Assembly: GCA_964251675.1 (NCBI GenBank)
Contig: CAXUKS010000001.1
Location: 1 to 64,000 of the forward strand
Direction: 5' to 3'
Source: JANXMY01 sp964251675
GTDB lineage: Bacteria > Armatimonadota > Armatimonadia > Armatimonadales > Capsulimonadaceae
DNA length: 64,000 nucleotides
A program made the translations under genes and the position numbers. Positions 25,608 to 32,695 of the stretch are shown piece by piece; position 1 is the first letter of the stretch; every line of letters starts with the position of its first letter. A model generated the notes under the pieces. It searched no databases. It had not been told where the DNA came from and saw only the letters and a program-made list of their open reading frames with translations.

Positions 25608-25736
25608 TGGTGGAAAGCGGGAGGATTCGAACCTCCGACCCGATCATTAAAGGTGATAACCATTTTTCAGCGGCCCGCGTCGCAGGCAAAGAGCGAAAAA
25701 CGGGGTTCGCGCTCTGACCGCTGAGCTACGCTTCCC
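25608..25736 (-). ncRNA. tRNA-Y chimeric RNA ending in ACCA (first pair)
   Basis: GGGAAGCG (25736-25729) pairs with CGCUUUCC (25619-25612), and ACCA follows at 25611-25608, as in a mature tRNA. UA, D arm GCUC-AGCGGUCA-GAGC and T arm GGAGG-UUCGAAU-CCUCC are perfect. Between them the anticodon loop is absent. The stem CCCG/CGGG continues into a Ro-binding stem, UUUGCCUGC-loop-GCGGGCCG, 9 nt, GGUUAUC (25661-25655), with GUUUUUC/GAAAAAU pairing below. It cannot decode mRNA. Confidence 0.88.
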
Positions 25737-25753
25737 ATCTCTGTTTTTGGTGG

Positions 25754-25856
25754 TAGACTGTTCAGGCAAAAAGTGCTCTGGGATTTAACCCGTTGCCGGG
25801 CTTTTGGAGTTGAACCAAATATACCGGTAACCCAGAACGACGGCCCGAACAGTCCC
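25754..25856 (-). ncRNA. Y RNA (first pair)
   Basis: The ends form a 12-bp stem, GACUGUUCGGGC (25854-25843) with GCCUGAACAGUC (25767-25756), one G-U pair. GGGCCG, 8 nt, GGUUACC (25832-25826) and the facing CUUUUUGCCUG make the Ro site, closed below by CUGGG/CCCAG. The distal module has a T-arm look-alike UUUGG-UUCAACU-CCAAA and a GCAA-capped hairpin (CCCG-GCAA-CGGG), as in YrlA-type tRNA mimics. It is the first RNA of the array. Confidence 0.9.
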
Positions 25857-25916
25857 TGCGCCTTGTGTCTTTATGCTTCCTGAAGGAAGGACCCTGCCAA
25901 GCAAGGAGGCAGGTTC

Positions 25917-26222
25917 CTAACGAAAGGCTGCCGCACAGGCGATCAGGCTGGTCACAACCAGCAGCAGCGTCAGCACGTCCCAGACTTTGCGCGTGTCCCG
26001 TTGCGGAGGCTTGGACTTGGGCGCGGCGGCGAACTCCAATAAAATCAGGTTGCCGTCCCGCCCGGCCACGCGGCCCCGGAGTTTTGAGTCTGGCGCAGGC
26101 GGGTCAGGGCCATGCTCCGAAAAATAATGCACCAGGCATAGTGGCGGTGAAAGATGCTCTGCCGTCTCGTATTCTGCCGTCTCGTATTCTGTTGGCTCGT
26201 ATTCTGTTGGCTCGTGTATCAC
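25917..26222 (-). CDS. Small C-tail-anchored hypothetical protein with EPTEY repeats
   Basis: A 101-residue protein from a GTG with a good ribosome site (GAGGAG, 9 nt upstream). It begins with four 5-residue repeats (EPTEY, EPTEY, ETAEY, ETAEH), coded by 15-bp tandem repeats. A proline-rich and basic middle and one C-terminal membrane helix (about 80-100) follow. It is not like any family I know. It lies between an intrinsic terminator and the Y RNA array on the same strand, and it may share a transcript with the RNAs. Confidence 0.5.
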   Translation of the reverse strand: MIHEPTEYEPTEYETAEYETAEHLSPPLCLVHYFSEHGPDPPAPDSKLRGRVAGRDGNLILLEFAAAPKSKPPQRDTRKVWDVLTLLLVVTSLIACAAAFR

Positions 26223-26244
26223 AGGCTTGGTCTCCTCGGTGAGA

Positions 26245-26296
26245 TAAAAAACAAAAAACGCCCTCCACACAGGCTGTCTGCCTGAGCGGGGGGCGT
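26245..26296 (-). terminator. Rho-independent terminator or attenuator
   Basis: On the minus strand ACGCCC (26296-26291) pairs with GGGCGT (26263-26258) around an inner CAGGC/GCCTG stem, followed by TTTTTTGTTTTTTATC. It stands after a 36-codon ORF with its own promoter and 23 bp before the next gene, so it is either a plain terminator or an attenuator. Confidence 0.75.
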
Positions 26297-26336
26297 CTCG
26301 GTGATGACACGCGCCAGCAAAAAAGTGGGGCGAGAG

Positions 26337-26447
26337 TTACGAGTGTCCTCCGTCACAGGAAGCAGCCGGGCAGAATGAATTCTGACCAGAAGGCTGGAAG
26401 CGGAAATGTGGGTGCGCTATATCAACGGCAAGTGTCAGATAATCCAT
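26337..26447 (-). CDS. Short ORF (36 aa), possible leader peptide
   Basis: ATG at 26447 has AAAGGAG 8 nt upstream and follows a near-consensus promoter (26496-26524). The 36-residue product contains AHPHFRFQPSG and two late cysteines. A terminator follows 41 bp after the stop. The arrangement (promoter, short ORF, terminator, structural gene) is that of a transcription attenuator, but a stand-alone small protein or a small RNA would look the same. Confidence 0.45.
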   Translation of the reverse strand: MDYLTLAVDIAHPHFRFQPSGQNSFCPAASCDGGHS

Positions 26448-26495
26448 GCGGGCTGCTCCTTTCATAACGTGACTCGTTCTCTCGAATTGAGGGCT

Positions 26496-26524
26496 ATCAT
26501 ACCCGCTGCCTGCTCGCTTGTCAA
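26496..26524 (-). promoter_or_regulatory. Near-consensus promoter
   Basis: On the minus strand TTGACA (26524-26519), 17 nt, TATGAT (26501-26496). It lies in the gap after the M48 protease gene and drives the 36-codon ORF. Confidence 0.75.
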
Positions 26525-26544
26525 GCATTTGAGAAATTAATTTT

Positions 26545-27711
26545 CTACAAGCTGCTGCGGCGGAAGTTCTGCGAATACAGGCCGCCGCGCAGGGCGTCCG
26601 CCGCGAGGCGGGCCAGCGTTTCCGGGGTCGCGCCGGGGTGCAGGGCGGCATCAGCCGCCGTCATTGTGATAATCGGGCGGTCCGAGACAAGCACCTGCGG
26701 GCCGCTGGAGCTGATCTGATACAGCGATAGGCCGGTGTCCAGAAGCGTGTTGAACTGGGCAATGGCGGCTTTGGCGCGGACATCGTCCGGGTCAGACAGC
26801 GCGGGCAGGGTCTTTCCGGCATATTCAATTTCCTCGCCGCCGCCAGCCGCCTGATGGACGGTGGCACGGGGCGCACCCGTTGCCTCCCGGATAGCCTGCG
26901 GCGTCACGCTGACATGCAGATCTTTAAGCTGCGCGTTGATGGCGCTGACACGTTCCGGGGTCAGCGGGTGGTCCTGCAAAATGCCCAGCTCTACTTTCGG
27001 GCCGCGATCCCCGATCTGCTGCAAAAGCTGCATGAATGTCAGCATTCCCACCGGGTTATAGCCTGCCTTCTGCATAAAAATCGTCCCACCGTGGTCGGCA
27101 TCACGCTCGGCGGCCTGGCTGTAGCGGGTGTTCAAAATGCCCATCTGCGTGTACTGCGTGCCGGCGGCGATATTTGCCATGTCACGCGGGTTCACATGGG
27201 CGACAATCGCAGCCAGCAGAATGCCCATCATTTCGGTGGTCATTTTGCTCTGCTCATGCGATAACGCCTGCAAATGGTGATGCTCAGCGTGCGTGATTTC
27301 GTGGGCCAAAACGCCCGCCAGCTCATCATCGGAGCGAACCATTTTCAGCAGCCCGGAGTTGATGTACACATAGCCGCCGGGCAGAGAGAACGCATTGACG
27401 TCTTTGTCCTCAATCACGAAAAAGTGCCACTGAAAGGGATACACTTTGTTGTTGCCGAACAGGGCCGGAATCTGGTCGCTGTTGGCAATCGCGGCAAGCT
27501 TCCGGCCGATGGTATTGACGCGCAGCAGAACCGCCGGGTCGGTGACCAGCTTGGCCTCTTTGTTGATGGCAGCCGAAGCAGCTTCTCCCTGCTTGGCCTC
27601 ATCGTCGGCCTGCTTCTGGTCACGCGGTGCGAGCGGCGGAACGGCAGCCAGCGCGGGCACGCTGAGACAGAGCGAGAGGCTGAGAGAGGCGGCGGCAAGT
27701 TTAGTGTTCAT
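26545..27711 (-). CDS. Secreted M48-family metalloprotease
   Basis: A 388-residue protein with a signal peptide (cleavage after ALA, near residue 23). The M48 zinc motif HEITHAEHH lies near residue 140. The upstream FSLPGGYVYINSGLL and the downstream AERDADHGGTIFM, which gives the third zinc ligand, match BepA/Oma1-type peptidases of the envelope. The C-terminal 120 residues have no TPR repeats, unlike BepA. It probably degrades misfolded envelope proteins. The gene is divergent from the HExxH protein at 27756. Confidence 0.92.
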   Translation of the reverse strand: MNTKLAAASLSLSLCLSVPALAAVPPLAPRDQKQADDEAKQGEAASAAINKEAKLVTDPAVLLRVNTIGRKLAAIANSDQIPALFGNNKVYPFQWHFFVIEDKDVNAFSLPGGYVYINSGLLKMVRSDDELAGVLAHEITHAEHHHLQALSHEQSKMTTEMMGILLAAIVAHVNPRDMANIAAGTQYTQMGILNTRYSQAAERDADHGGTIFMQKAGYNPVGMLTFMQLLQQIGDRGPKVELGILQDHPLTPERVSAINAQLKDLHVSVTPQAIREATGAPRATVHQAAGGGEEIEYAGKTLPALSDPDDVRAKAAIAQFNTLLDTGLSLYQISSSGPQVLVSDRPIITMTAADAALHPGATPETLARLAADALRGGLYSQNFRRSSL

Positions 27712-27755
27712 AGTTCGGGTTCCAAAATACGGCGCGAGTATGATATAATGGCCCT

Positions 27756-28763
27756 ATGGCTCGTTTGTACGTGTACGTTTTGCTGATGCTGTGTTTCGTG
27801 CGGCCTGCTCTGGCCGAAGCTTCTCTGGGTGACCTCGTGGCCGCGCACCGGGCCGGGCCAAATGCCGAGCAGGCGACGGGGCGGCTGGAAGCTTCGGTGA
27901 GCGCCGGTCTGCCCGCTGAACTGAAGTCCGATTGGCTGGACGCGCTGCCGGTGGACAGCACTTCTTTGTCTTACGACCTCGGCACTTTGATTGTTCCCCG
28001 TGCCTACCTGCCGACACACGCCGAAGAGCCGCAGCACCAGTGGAAATTTTCCAAAGTAGTCTATGTCTATCAGACGCAGGACAAGATGCTTAAAAAATTG
28101 TGCGCGGTGCATTACAACGGCGAAGGCAATCAAACGCTTGCTGTGCGTGTCGCCCGCCTGCTGTCGCTGGCGCATCATACGCTCGCCGCCAACACCGGGC
28201 ACGAGGCCGTCAACGGCGCGGACCCGTTTGATGTCTGGCTGTGCGCGGGCGGGCAGAACGGCGGCGAACAGTGGCGCTCCAATTTGTATCTGTACACTGT
28301 GGATACCCCGCGCTCGTCGATTGAATGGATACGCGAGGTTGTCCACGAGTATTCGCACCTCGCCCTGCCCGCCGTCGGCGGCTACACGGCCCCGGAATAC
28401 TGGGCGAACGGTTACCTGGGTGAGCGGCTGATTGTCCGCTGGCTTATCCGCAACACGAACGGCTCCAAAAAAGTGGAATATGCCTGGGGCGACTTCAGCG
28501 GTGCGCCAAATTTCACCCGGCTCCTCCTTACACCCGCGCTGGTCCTGTATAAGAAAATCGGCCCGAGCAAAGTCTGGCTGGCCCGCAAGGACGAACTGGG
28601 AATGCGCTATTTTATCGGGCAGGCCCTCACGTTTGACGACAAATACGGGGCGAAACGCCTCGGCGATGCGCTGGCCCGCCTGCCGCATTTCCGCACAGCC
28701 ACGGCGACCGACTTTGCCGCCGCGCTGACCGAAACTCTCTCTGCTTCCAACAACGCCCCATGA
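27756..28763 (+). CDS. Secreted HExxH protein, putative metalloprotease
   Basis: A 335-residue secreted protein (signal peptide ending ALAEA). The motif VVHEYSHLALP near residue 197, followed by EYWANGYLGERL, is like a gluzincin zinc site with a downstream glutamate. I know no named family. TATAAT (27744-27749) ends 6 nt before the ATG, a leaderless start. Its stop overlaps ispE by 4 bp, so it heads an operon with ispE and the NTP-transferase gene, and is divergent from the M48 gene. Confidence 0.75.
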   Translation: MARLYVYVLLMLCFVRPALAEASLGDLVAAHRAGPNAEQATGRLEASVSAGLPAELKSDWLDALPVDSTSLSYDLGTLIVPRAYLPTHAEEPQHQWKFSKVVYVYQTQDKMLKKLCAVHYNGEGNQTLAVRVARLLSLAHHTLAANTGHEAVNGADPFDVWLCAGGQNGGEQWRSNLYLYTVDTPRSSIEWIREVVHEYSHLALPAVGGYTAPEYWANGYLGERLIVRWLIRNTNGSKKVEYAWGDFSGAPNFTRLLLTPALVLYKKIGPSKVWLARKDELGMRYFIGQALTFDDKYGAKRLGDALARLPHFRTATATDFAAALTETLSASNNAP

Positions 28764-29650
28764 CTTCTGTTACCCGAAACGCATACGCCAAAATCAATTT
28801 AACGCTCGATGTCGGCCCGCGCCGCCCGGACGGCTATCACGACCTCCGCTCGGTGATGCAGACTCTCGCCCTGCATGACACGCTGACCGTCACCCGCACG
28901 CCAGAGCACCCCGGCGTGGTGCTGGAAGTCATCGGCGACGAAGCCGCTGGCGTTCCCGCCGATGCGTCTAATCTGGTGTTTCAAGCGGCAGTCAGACTGC
29001 AAAAGAGCGCCGCCGCACGCGGCACGCTGGCGGCAGACCAGAGCGGCCTGCATATTCTGCTGGAAAAGCGCCTTCCCGCGCAGGCCGGGCTGGGCGGAGG
29101 CAGCAGCGATGCGGCGGCGGCACTCCTCGCCGTGGCCTCTCTTTTGGATATTCCCCTGTCCCTGCGGCGTCTGACGGAGCTGGCGGCGACACTCGGCGCG
29201 GACGTACCGTTTTTCCTGGACGGCGGCACGGCGCTGGTGGAGGGCGTGGGCGAGCAGATTACGCTTCTGCCCCCCCTCGCGCCGTTTAATGTCGTTGTCG
29301 TCAAGCCTCCCGTCGGCGTCTCCACGGCGCTGGCTTACGGGGCGCTTGATGCGCTTGCAGACCGCGAAACTGGCACGGCCACCGAACGCTGGCTGGCTGG
29401 AAGCGATGATTTCGCCAACGATTTTGAGCGCGTGGTTATGCCCGCCTACCCGGAAGTTGCCCGTGCTCATTCTGTGCTGAGTTGGACAGATGAAACCGGG
29501 GAAAGTTTCAGGCCGCTGCTGTGCGGCAGCGGTGCGGCGCTGTTCTGCCGGGCATCGAGCGAGGCCGCCGCCCGGCGGCTGGCGGCGCGGGCCGAGGCAT
29601 CTGACATTGGCAAAGTATGGGTAACGCGCACGCAGGAGGGGATGGAGTGA
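28760..29650 (+). CDS. ispE: 4-diphosphocytidyl-2-C-methyl-D-erythritol kinase
   Basis: A 296-residue GHMP kinase of the MEP isoprenoid pathway, phosphorylating CDP-ME at the 2-hydroxyl. The N-terminal NAYAKINLTLDVGPRRPDGY carries the catalytic lysine, PAQAGLGGGSSDAAAA is the ATP loop and LCGSGAALF the third motif. Length is normal. It overlaps the genes on both sides by 4 bp (ATGA upstream, GTGA downstream). Its product feeds the carotenoid and quinone pathways hinted at elsewhere in the window. Confidence 0.96.
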   Translation: MTSVTRNAYAKINLTLDVGPRRPDGYHDLRSVMQTLALHDTLTVTRTPEHPGVVLEVIGDEAAGVPADASNLVFQAAVRLQKSAAARGTLAADQSGLHILLEKRLPAQAGLGGGSSDAAAALLAVASLLDIPLSLRRLTELAATLGADVPFFLDGGTALVEGVGEQITLLPPLAPFNVVVVKPPVGVSTALAYGALDALADRETGTATERWLAGSDDFANDFERVVMPAYPEVARAHSVLSWTDETGESFRPLLCGSGAALFCRASSEAAARRLAARAEASDIGKVWVTRTQEGME

Positions 29651-30417
29651 CAACAGTGAATGCCGTCGTGCTGGCAGGCGGGAAGAACGGGCCGGAAATG
29701 CAGGCGGCGACCGGGGTGGAGAACCGGGCGCTGACACCGCTGGGCGAGACTACGATGCTGGGCTGCGTCGTCGCGGCCCTGAGTTCTGCGGCGTCCCTGG
29801 GCCGCGTGTTTGTGGTTGGCCCCGTGCCGCCGTCCGAGGGCTACGTCACTGTGTCCGGCGGCGAGACACTGCTGAACAACTTGATGGCCGGGCTGGCAGC
29901 GGCACAGGCGGACGGCGGCGAGGGGATGGTTCTGGTCAGCACATCGGACATCCCATTTTTGACCTCTGCCTCAGTGGAAGACTTCGTGCGGCAGGCGCTG
30001 GCCTCGCAGGCCGACCTGTGCTTTTCTTATGTGCCAGTAGAATTGTGCTACGCGAAGTACCCGCAGATGAAGCGCACGGCGATCAAAGTGCGCGAGGGCA
30101 AAGTGACGCTGGGCAATCTGTTTCTGATCAACCCACGCTTTTTGATGGCGCATCAGGAGACTATCATGCAGGCTTACGCCGCCCGCAAAAGCCCATTCAA
30201 GGTAGGGCGACTGCTCGGCTGGGGACTGCTGGCGCGGTTTCTCGGGGCGCAAATACTGTCTCCTGCCCTGCTGTCGGTGCCGCGTCTGGAAGCAGGTGTC
30301 GGGCGGCTCATCGGCGGCGACTGCCGGGCGGCGGGTATTCGCTCCGAGTTTGCAGAGATTGGCACAGACGTAGACAAGCCGGACGACGTGGCGGCGGCGC
30401 GGCAGATGCTAGGATAA
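29647..30417 (+). CDS. NTP-transferase (MobA/GlmU-like) family protein
   Basis: A 256-residue nucleotidyltransferase-fold protein. AVVLAGGKNGPEM is the N-terminal nucleotide loop, but the usual G-x-G-x-R/K residues are altered. STSDIPFL is the metal-binding aspartate motif. The C-terminal half has a stretch of hydrophobic residues and the late EIGTDVDKPDDV, as in MobA-like enzymes. The substrate is unknown. Starts at GTG 29647, overlapping ispE by 4 bp; an earlier ATG at 29617 lies inside ispE and is less likely. Confidence 0.78.
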   Translation: MTTVNAVVLAGGKNGPEMQAATGVENRALTPLGETTMLGCVVAALSSAASLGRVFVVGPVPPSEGYVTVSGGETLLNNLMAGLAAAQADGGEGMVLVSTSDIPFLTSASVEDFVRQALASQADLCFSYVPVELCYAKYPQMKRTAIKVREGKVTLGNLFLINPRFLMAHQETIMQAYAARKSPFKVGRLLGWGLLARFLGAQILSPALLSVPRLEAGVGRLIGGDCRAAGIRSEFAEIGTDVDKPDDVAAARQMLG

Positions 30418-30435
30418 GTGATGCTGGCTCTTCGG

Positions 30436-30501
30436 AGACCTACCTTCCTTGCTTCGCTCATTCTTCGCTTCGCAGGGTCCTCCCTAAAGGAAGATAGGTC
30501 T
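30436..30501. repeat. Imperfect 15-bp inverted repeat between convergent genes
   Basis: AGACCTACCTTCCTT (30436-30450) and AAGGAAGATAGGTCT (30487-30501) pair with one mismatch across 36 bp. The right arm touches the clpX stop codon. It probably serves as a bidirectional terminator. Confidence 0.6.
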
Positions 30502-31846
30502 ACACCGCCTGCCCCAATGCCGGGCGGCGCGTGGACTGATACTTCTCCGGGTGGTCTAAAGTCTCCGCATCCACCGTCACCTCGGCCACAGTCGGGTCGC
30601 CCGCCAGATCGTAGCGGGCCTGTCCGGTCATGCTTTTGACCAGCGAGCGCAGGGCGCGGACGCCAGTTTTCATGTTGGTGGCTTTATCCACAATGGCATC
30701 CAGGGCGGCCTCAGTGAAGGTCAAATCAATGCCGTCGCGCCGGAACAGCTCGATCTGCTGCTTGATCACCGAGTTCTTCGGCACGGTCAGCGCGAGGCGC
30801 ATCTGCTCTTTGGTCAGGGGGGCAAGGGGAACAATAATCGGGAAGCGCCCGGCAAACTCCGGCACGAAGCCGTATTCGATGAGGCTCTCAATCAGCACCT
30901 CGGCGGGGGCCTCAGCCAGTATCTCGTAGTCGCGCTGCGGATCGCCCGAGATCGCCGACGGATTAGCCCGCAGGCCCATCGTCCGCTCGGTCTGCCGCTT
31001 CATCTTCTTGGCGACAATCTCCGGGAAGCCTTCGAACGCCCCGCCGCCGATAAACAAAATCTTGCTGGTGTCGATATACTCCGGCGGCGCGTCCGGGTGC
31101 TTGCGGCCAGACGCTCCGAGAGGAAGCTGCGCCATCGTGCCTTCGACGAGTTTCAGGAGCGCGTGCTGCACCGACTCGCCCGACACATCGCGGGTGATGC
31201 TCGGGTTAGACTGCGACTTGCGGGCGATTTTGTCGATTTCATCAATGAAGATAACCGACTTGCCCGCCCATTCCAAATCTTCCCCGGCATCAATATACGC
31301 GGCTGTCAGAATGCTTTCTACGTCGTTTCCTGTGTAGCCTGTCGGCGACAGGCTGGTGGCATCGGCGGACGCAAACGGCACGCCGAGGGACCGGGCAAGC
31401 GTCTTTGCCAGCAGTGTCTTGCCGCTCCCAGACGGCCCGACCAGCATGATGTTGGCTTTCTCGAGTTCCACATCCGCCGTCGTCCCGGCGTCTTTGTGCG
31501 CCAGATCGCCCTGATGAATGCGGTGGTGGTCGTACAAGCCGACCGCCACATCGCGCTTTGCCCGCTCCTGCCCGATCACATATTCATCCAGCCGGGCCAC
31601 AATATCGCGGGGGGACTGGTTGAACTCGGCCAGCGATGCCCGCGCTTCGGCGCGTTTGGCTTCATTGCCCTCGCGCTGCACGCCTTCCTCGGCCTCCTGC
31701 ACCTTCTTCTGCAAGTCGACGCCCGCCGTGAACCCCGGCCAGTCCCGGTGGCAGATGTAGTGTCCCTGCGCGTCAATCTCAATCACCTGGCCCCGGTCCC
31801 GCTCCACTTCAAACGTTTCGTGACAGACCATGCACTTTGCTTTCAC
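30500..31846 (-). CDS. clpX: Divergent ClpX-type AAA+ unfoldase
   Basis: A 448-residue AAA+ protein colinear with ClpX: Walker A GPSGSGKTLLAKTLA, Walker B VIFIDEID, RKH loop GRKHP and the sensor-2 region. Three hallmark sites differ. The N-terminal zinc domain has CMVC at one end but YICH at the other, so one cysteine is replaced. The pore loop GYVG is GYTG. The ClpP-docking IGF tripeptide appears as MGL. No clpP is adjacent. It may work without ClpP or with another partner in this proteasome-bearing organism. Starts at GTG 31846 after AAGGAG. Confidence 0.85.
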   Translation of the reverse strand: MKAKCMVCHETFEVERDRGQVIEIDAQGHYICHRDWPGFTAGVDLQKKVQEAEEGVQREGNEAKRAEARASLAEFNQSPRDIVARLDEYVIGQERAKRDVAVGLYDHHRIHQGDLAHKDAGTTADVELEKANIMLVGPSGSGKTLLAKTLARSLGVPFASADATSLSPTGYTGNDVESILTAAYIDAGEDLEWAGKSVIFIDEIDKIARKSQSNPSITRDVSGESVQHALLKLVEGTMAQLPLGASGRKHPDAPPEYIDTSKILFIGGGAFEGFPEIVAKKMKRQTERTMGLRANPSAISGDPQRDYEILAEAPAEVLIESLIEYGFVPEFAGRFPIIVPLAPLTKEQMRLALTVPKNSVIKQQIELFRRDGIDLTFTEAALDAIVDKATNMKTGVRALRSLVKSMTGQARYDLAGDPTVAEVTVDAETLDHPEKYQSTRRPALGQAV

Positions 31847-31887
31847 GGCTCTCGATCTCCTTCACGTCCTGCACATAAAACGCGCAT

Positions 31888-31918
31888 AAAAGAAGGGACG
31901 CATAACTTTATGCGTCCC
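31888..31918 (-). terminator. Terminator of tRNA-Pro
   Basis: GGGACGCATA (31895-31904) pairs with TATGCGTCCC (31909-31918) around a 4-nt loop, followed on the minus strand by TTCTTTTATG. It is 20 bp after the tRNA 3' end. Confidence 0.75.
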
Positions 31919-31937
31919 TAGTTGTCTTAAATTATAA

Positions 31938-32011
31938 TCGGGGTGACAGGATTCGAACCTGCGGCCTTCCGGTCCCAAACCGGACACTCCACCAAACTGA
32001 GCTACACCCCG
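31938..32011 (-). tRNA. tRNA-Pro (anticodon UGG)
   Basis: Complete cloverleaf. Acceptor CGGGGUG/CACCCCG, D arm, anticodon stem UCCGG with loop UUUGGGA (anticodon UGG) and a perfect T arm GCAGG-UUCGAAU-CCUGU. The CCA end is not encoded. Its 5' ten bases overlap the 3' end of the HNH gene. Confidence 0.95.
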
Positions 32012-32499
32012 GTTTCTTCCGGCAGGCTAATCAAGCCTGCATGATATGCCATGTGACAGTTGCTGCAAAGCAGAATGCAGTTGGCAATTTCTTTTTCGAT
32101 CCGCGCCCAGGACCATCCGCGCACACAAGACCAGGAAGGGTCTTTTTGCGAGGGGTCCAAATGATGAACAGCTAAGGAGCAAATATAAGCAGCATAACCA
32201 CAGCAGAGACATTTTCCGCCGAGTTCCGCAACTATTCTTTCTCTTTTCTCTCTGCCCTTTTCGATTGTATACGTATTGTGGCAGGCTCCGCAACAGCTCT
32301 TTTTGTGGCCGTAAAATCTGGCGTCAGCACGGTTGCATTTCGTACATCTGCCAACGGTTGCTTTACCAAAATTTTTGGTATTATGCCTGCCAAAAGGCGA
32401 GCACTCCAGGCAATAGCTTCTTTTACTAAGAGTATGGGTGACACCATCAATCTTCACCCGATTGGGAAATGGCAGACTGCATTTTCTGCAAACAGGCAT
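32002..32499 (-). CDS. HNH endonuclease with N-terminal zinc ribbons
   Basis: A 165-residue protein. Two CxxC pairs at the N-terminus (CRKC, CLEC) and two more in the middle (CTKC, CGAC) form zinc ribbons. The C-terminal HNH nuclease domain has CLCCGY, LAVHHLDPSQ and ILLCSNCHMAYH. This is the layout of free-standing phage-type HNH endonucleases. Its base composition is clearly more AT-rich than its neighbours, and its 3' end runs into tRNA-Pro, both signs of recent arrival. It lies between two tRNA genes and near the intein of rtcB. Confidence 0.85.
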   Translation of the reverse strand: MPVCRKCSLPFPNRVKIDGVTHTLSKRSYCLECSPFGRHNTKNFGKATVGRCTKCNRADARFYGHKKSCCGACHNTYTIEKGREKRERIVAELGGKCLCCGYAAYICSLAVHHLDPSQKDPSWSCVRGWSWARIEKEIANCILLCSNCHMAYHAGLISLPEETGV

Positions 32500-32583
32500 C
32501 GTTCCATCCTTGAAATTGCTTTTCGTTGCCTTGCGTGTCTATTATACTCCATAAATCGTGTCCGCGTCAACCTGTGAGTTTTC

Positions 32584-32656
32584 TACTCCCACTGGGGCTT
32601 GAACCCAGATCGCACGCTTATAAGGCGTGGGCATTGACCAGTTATGCAATGGGAGC
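32584..32656 (-). tRNA. tRNA-Ile (anticodon UAU)
   Basis: Acceptor GCUCCCA/UGGGAGU (one G-U pair), D arm GCAU/AUGC, anticodon stem CACGC/GCGUG with loop CUUAUAA giving UAU, T arm CUGGG-UUCAAGC-CCCAG. UAU reads the rare AUA codon directly, without lysidine. CCA is not encoded. It lies 39 bp after rtcB. Confidence 0.93.
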
Positions 32657-32661
32657 ACAGC

Positions 32662-32688
32662 CTGCCCAGCACTTATTGTGCTGGGCAG
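32662..32688 (-). terminator. Hairpin between rtcB and tRNA-Ile
   Basis: CTGCCCAGCAC (32662-32672) pairs exactly with GTGCTGGGCAG (32678-32688), loop TTATT. There is no clear T run on either side, so it may be a processing or stabilising hairpin instead of an efficient terminator. Confidence 0.55.
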
Positions 32689-32695
32689 AAGAAAC

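Noticed and set aside
25103..25736. Three ordinary tRNA genes on the minus strand
   Set aside because: Acceptor, D and T arms are present, but none has an anticodon stem-loop; each contains GGGCCG...GGUUAYC facing UUGCCYG in that place. They are 128-145 nt long. I annotate them as Y-type chimeras.
25103..25736. tRNA genes interrupted by group I introns
   Set aside because: No intron core elements are visible, the inserts are only 50-75 nt and no plausible exon junction restores an anticodon loop.
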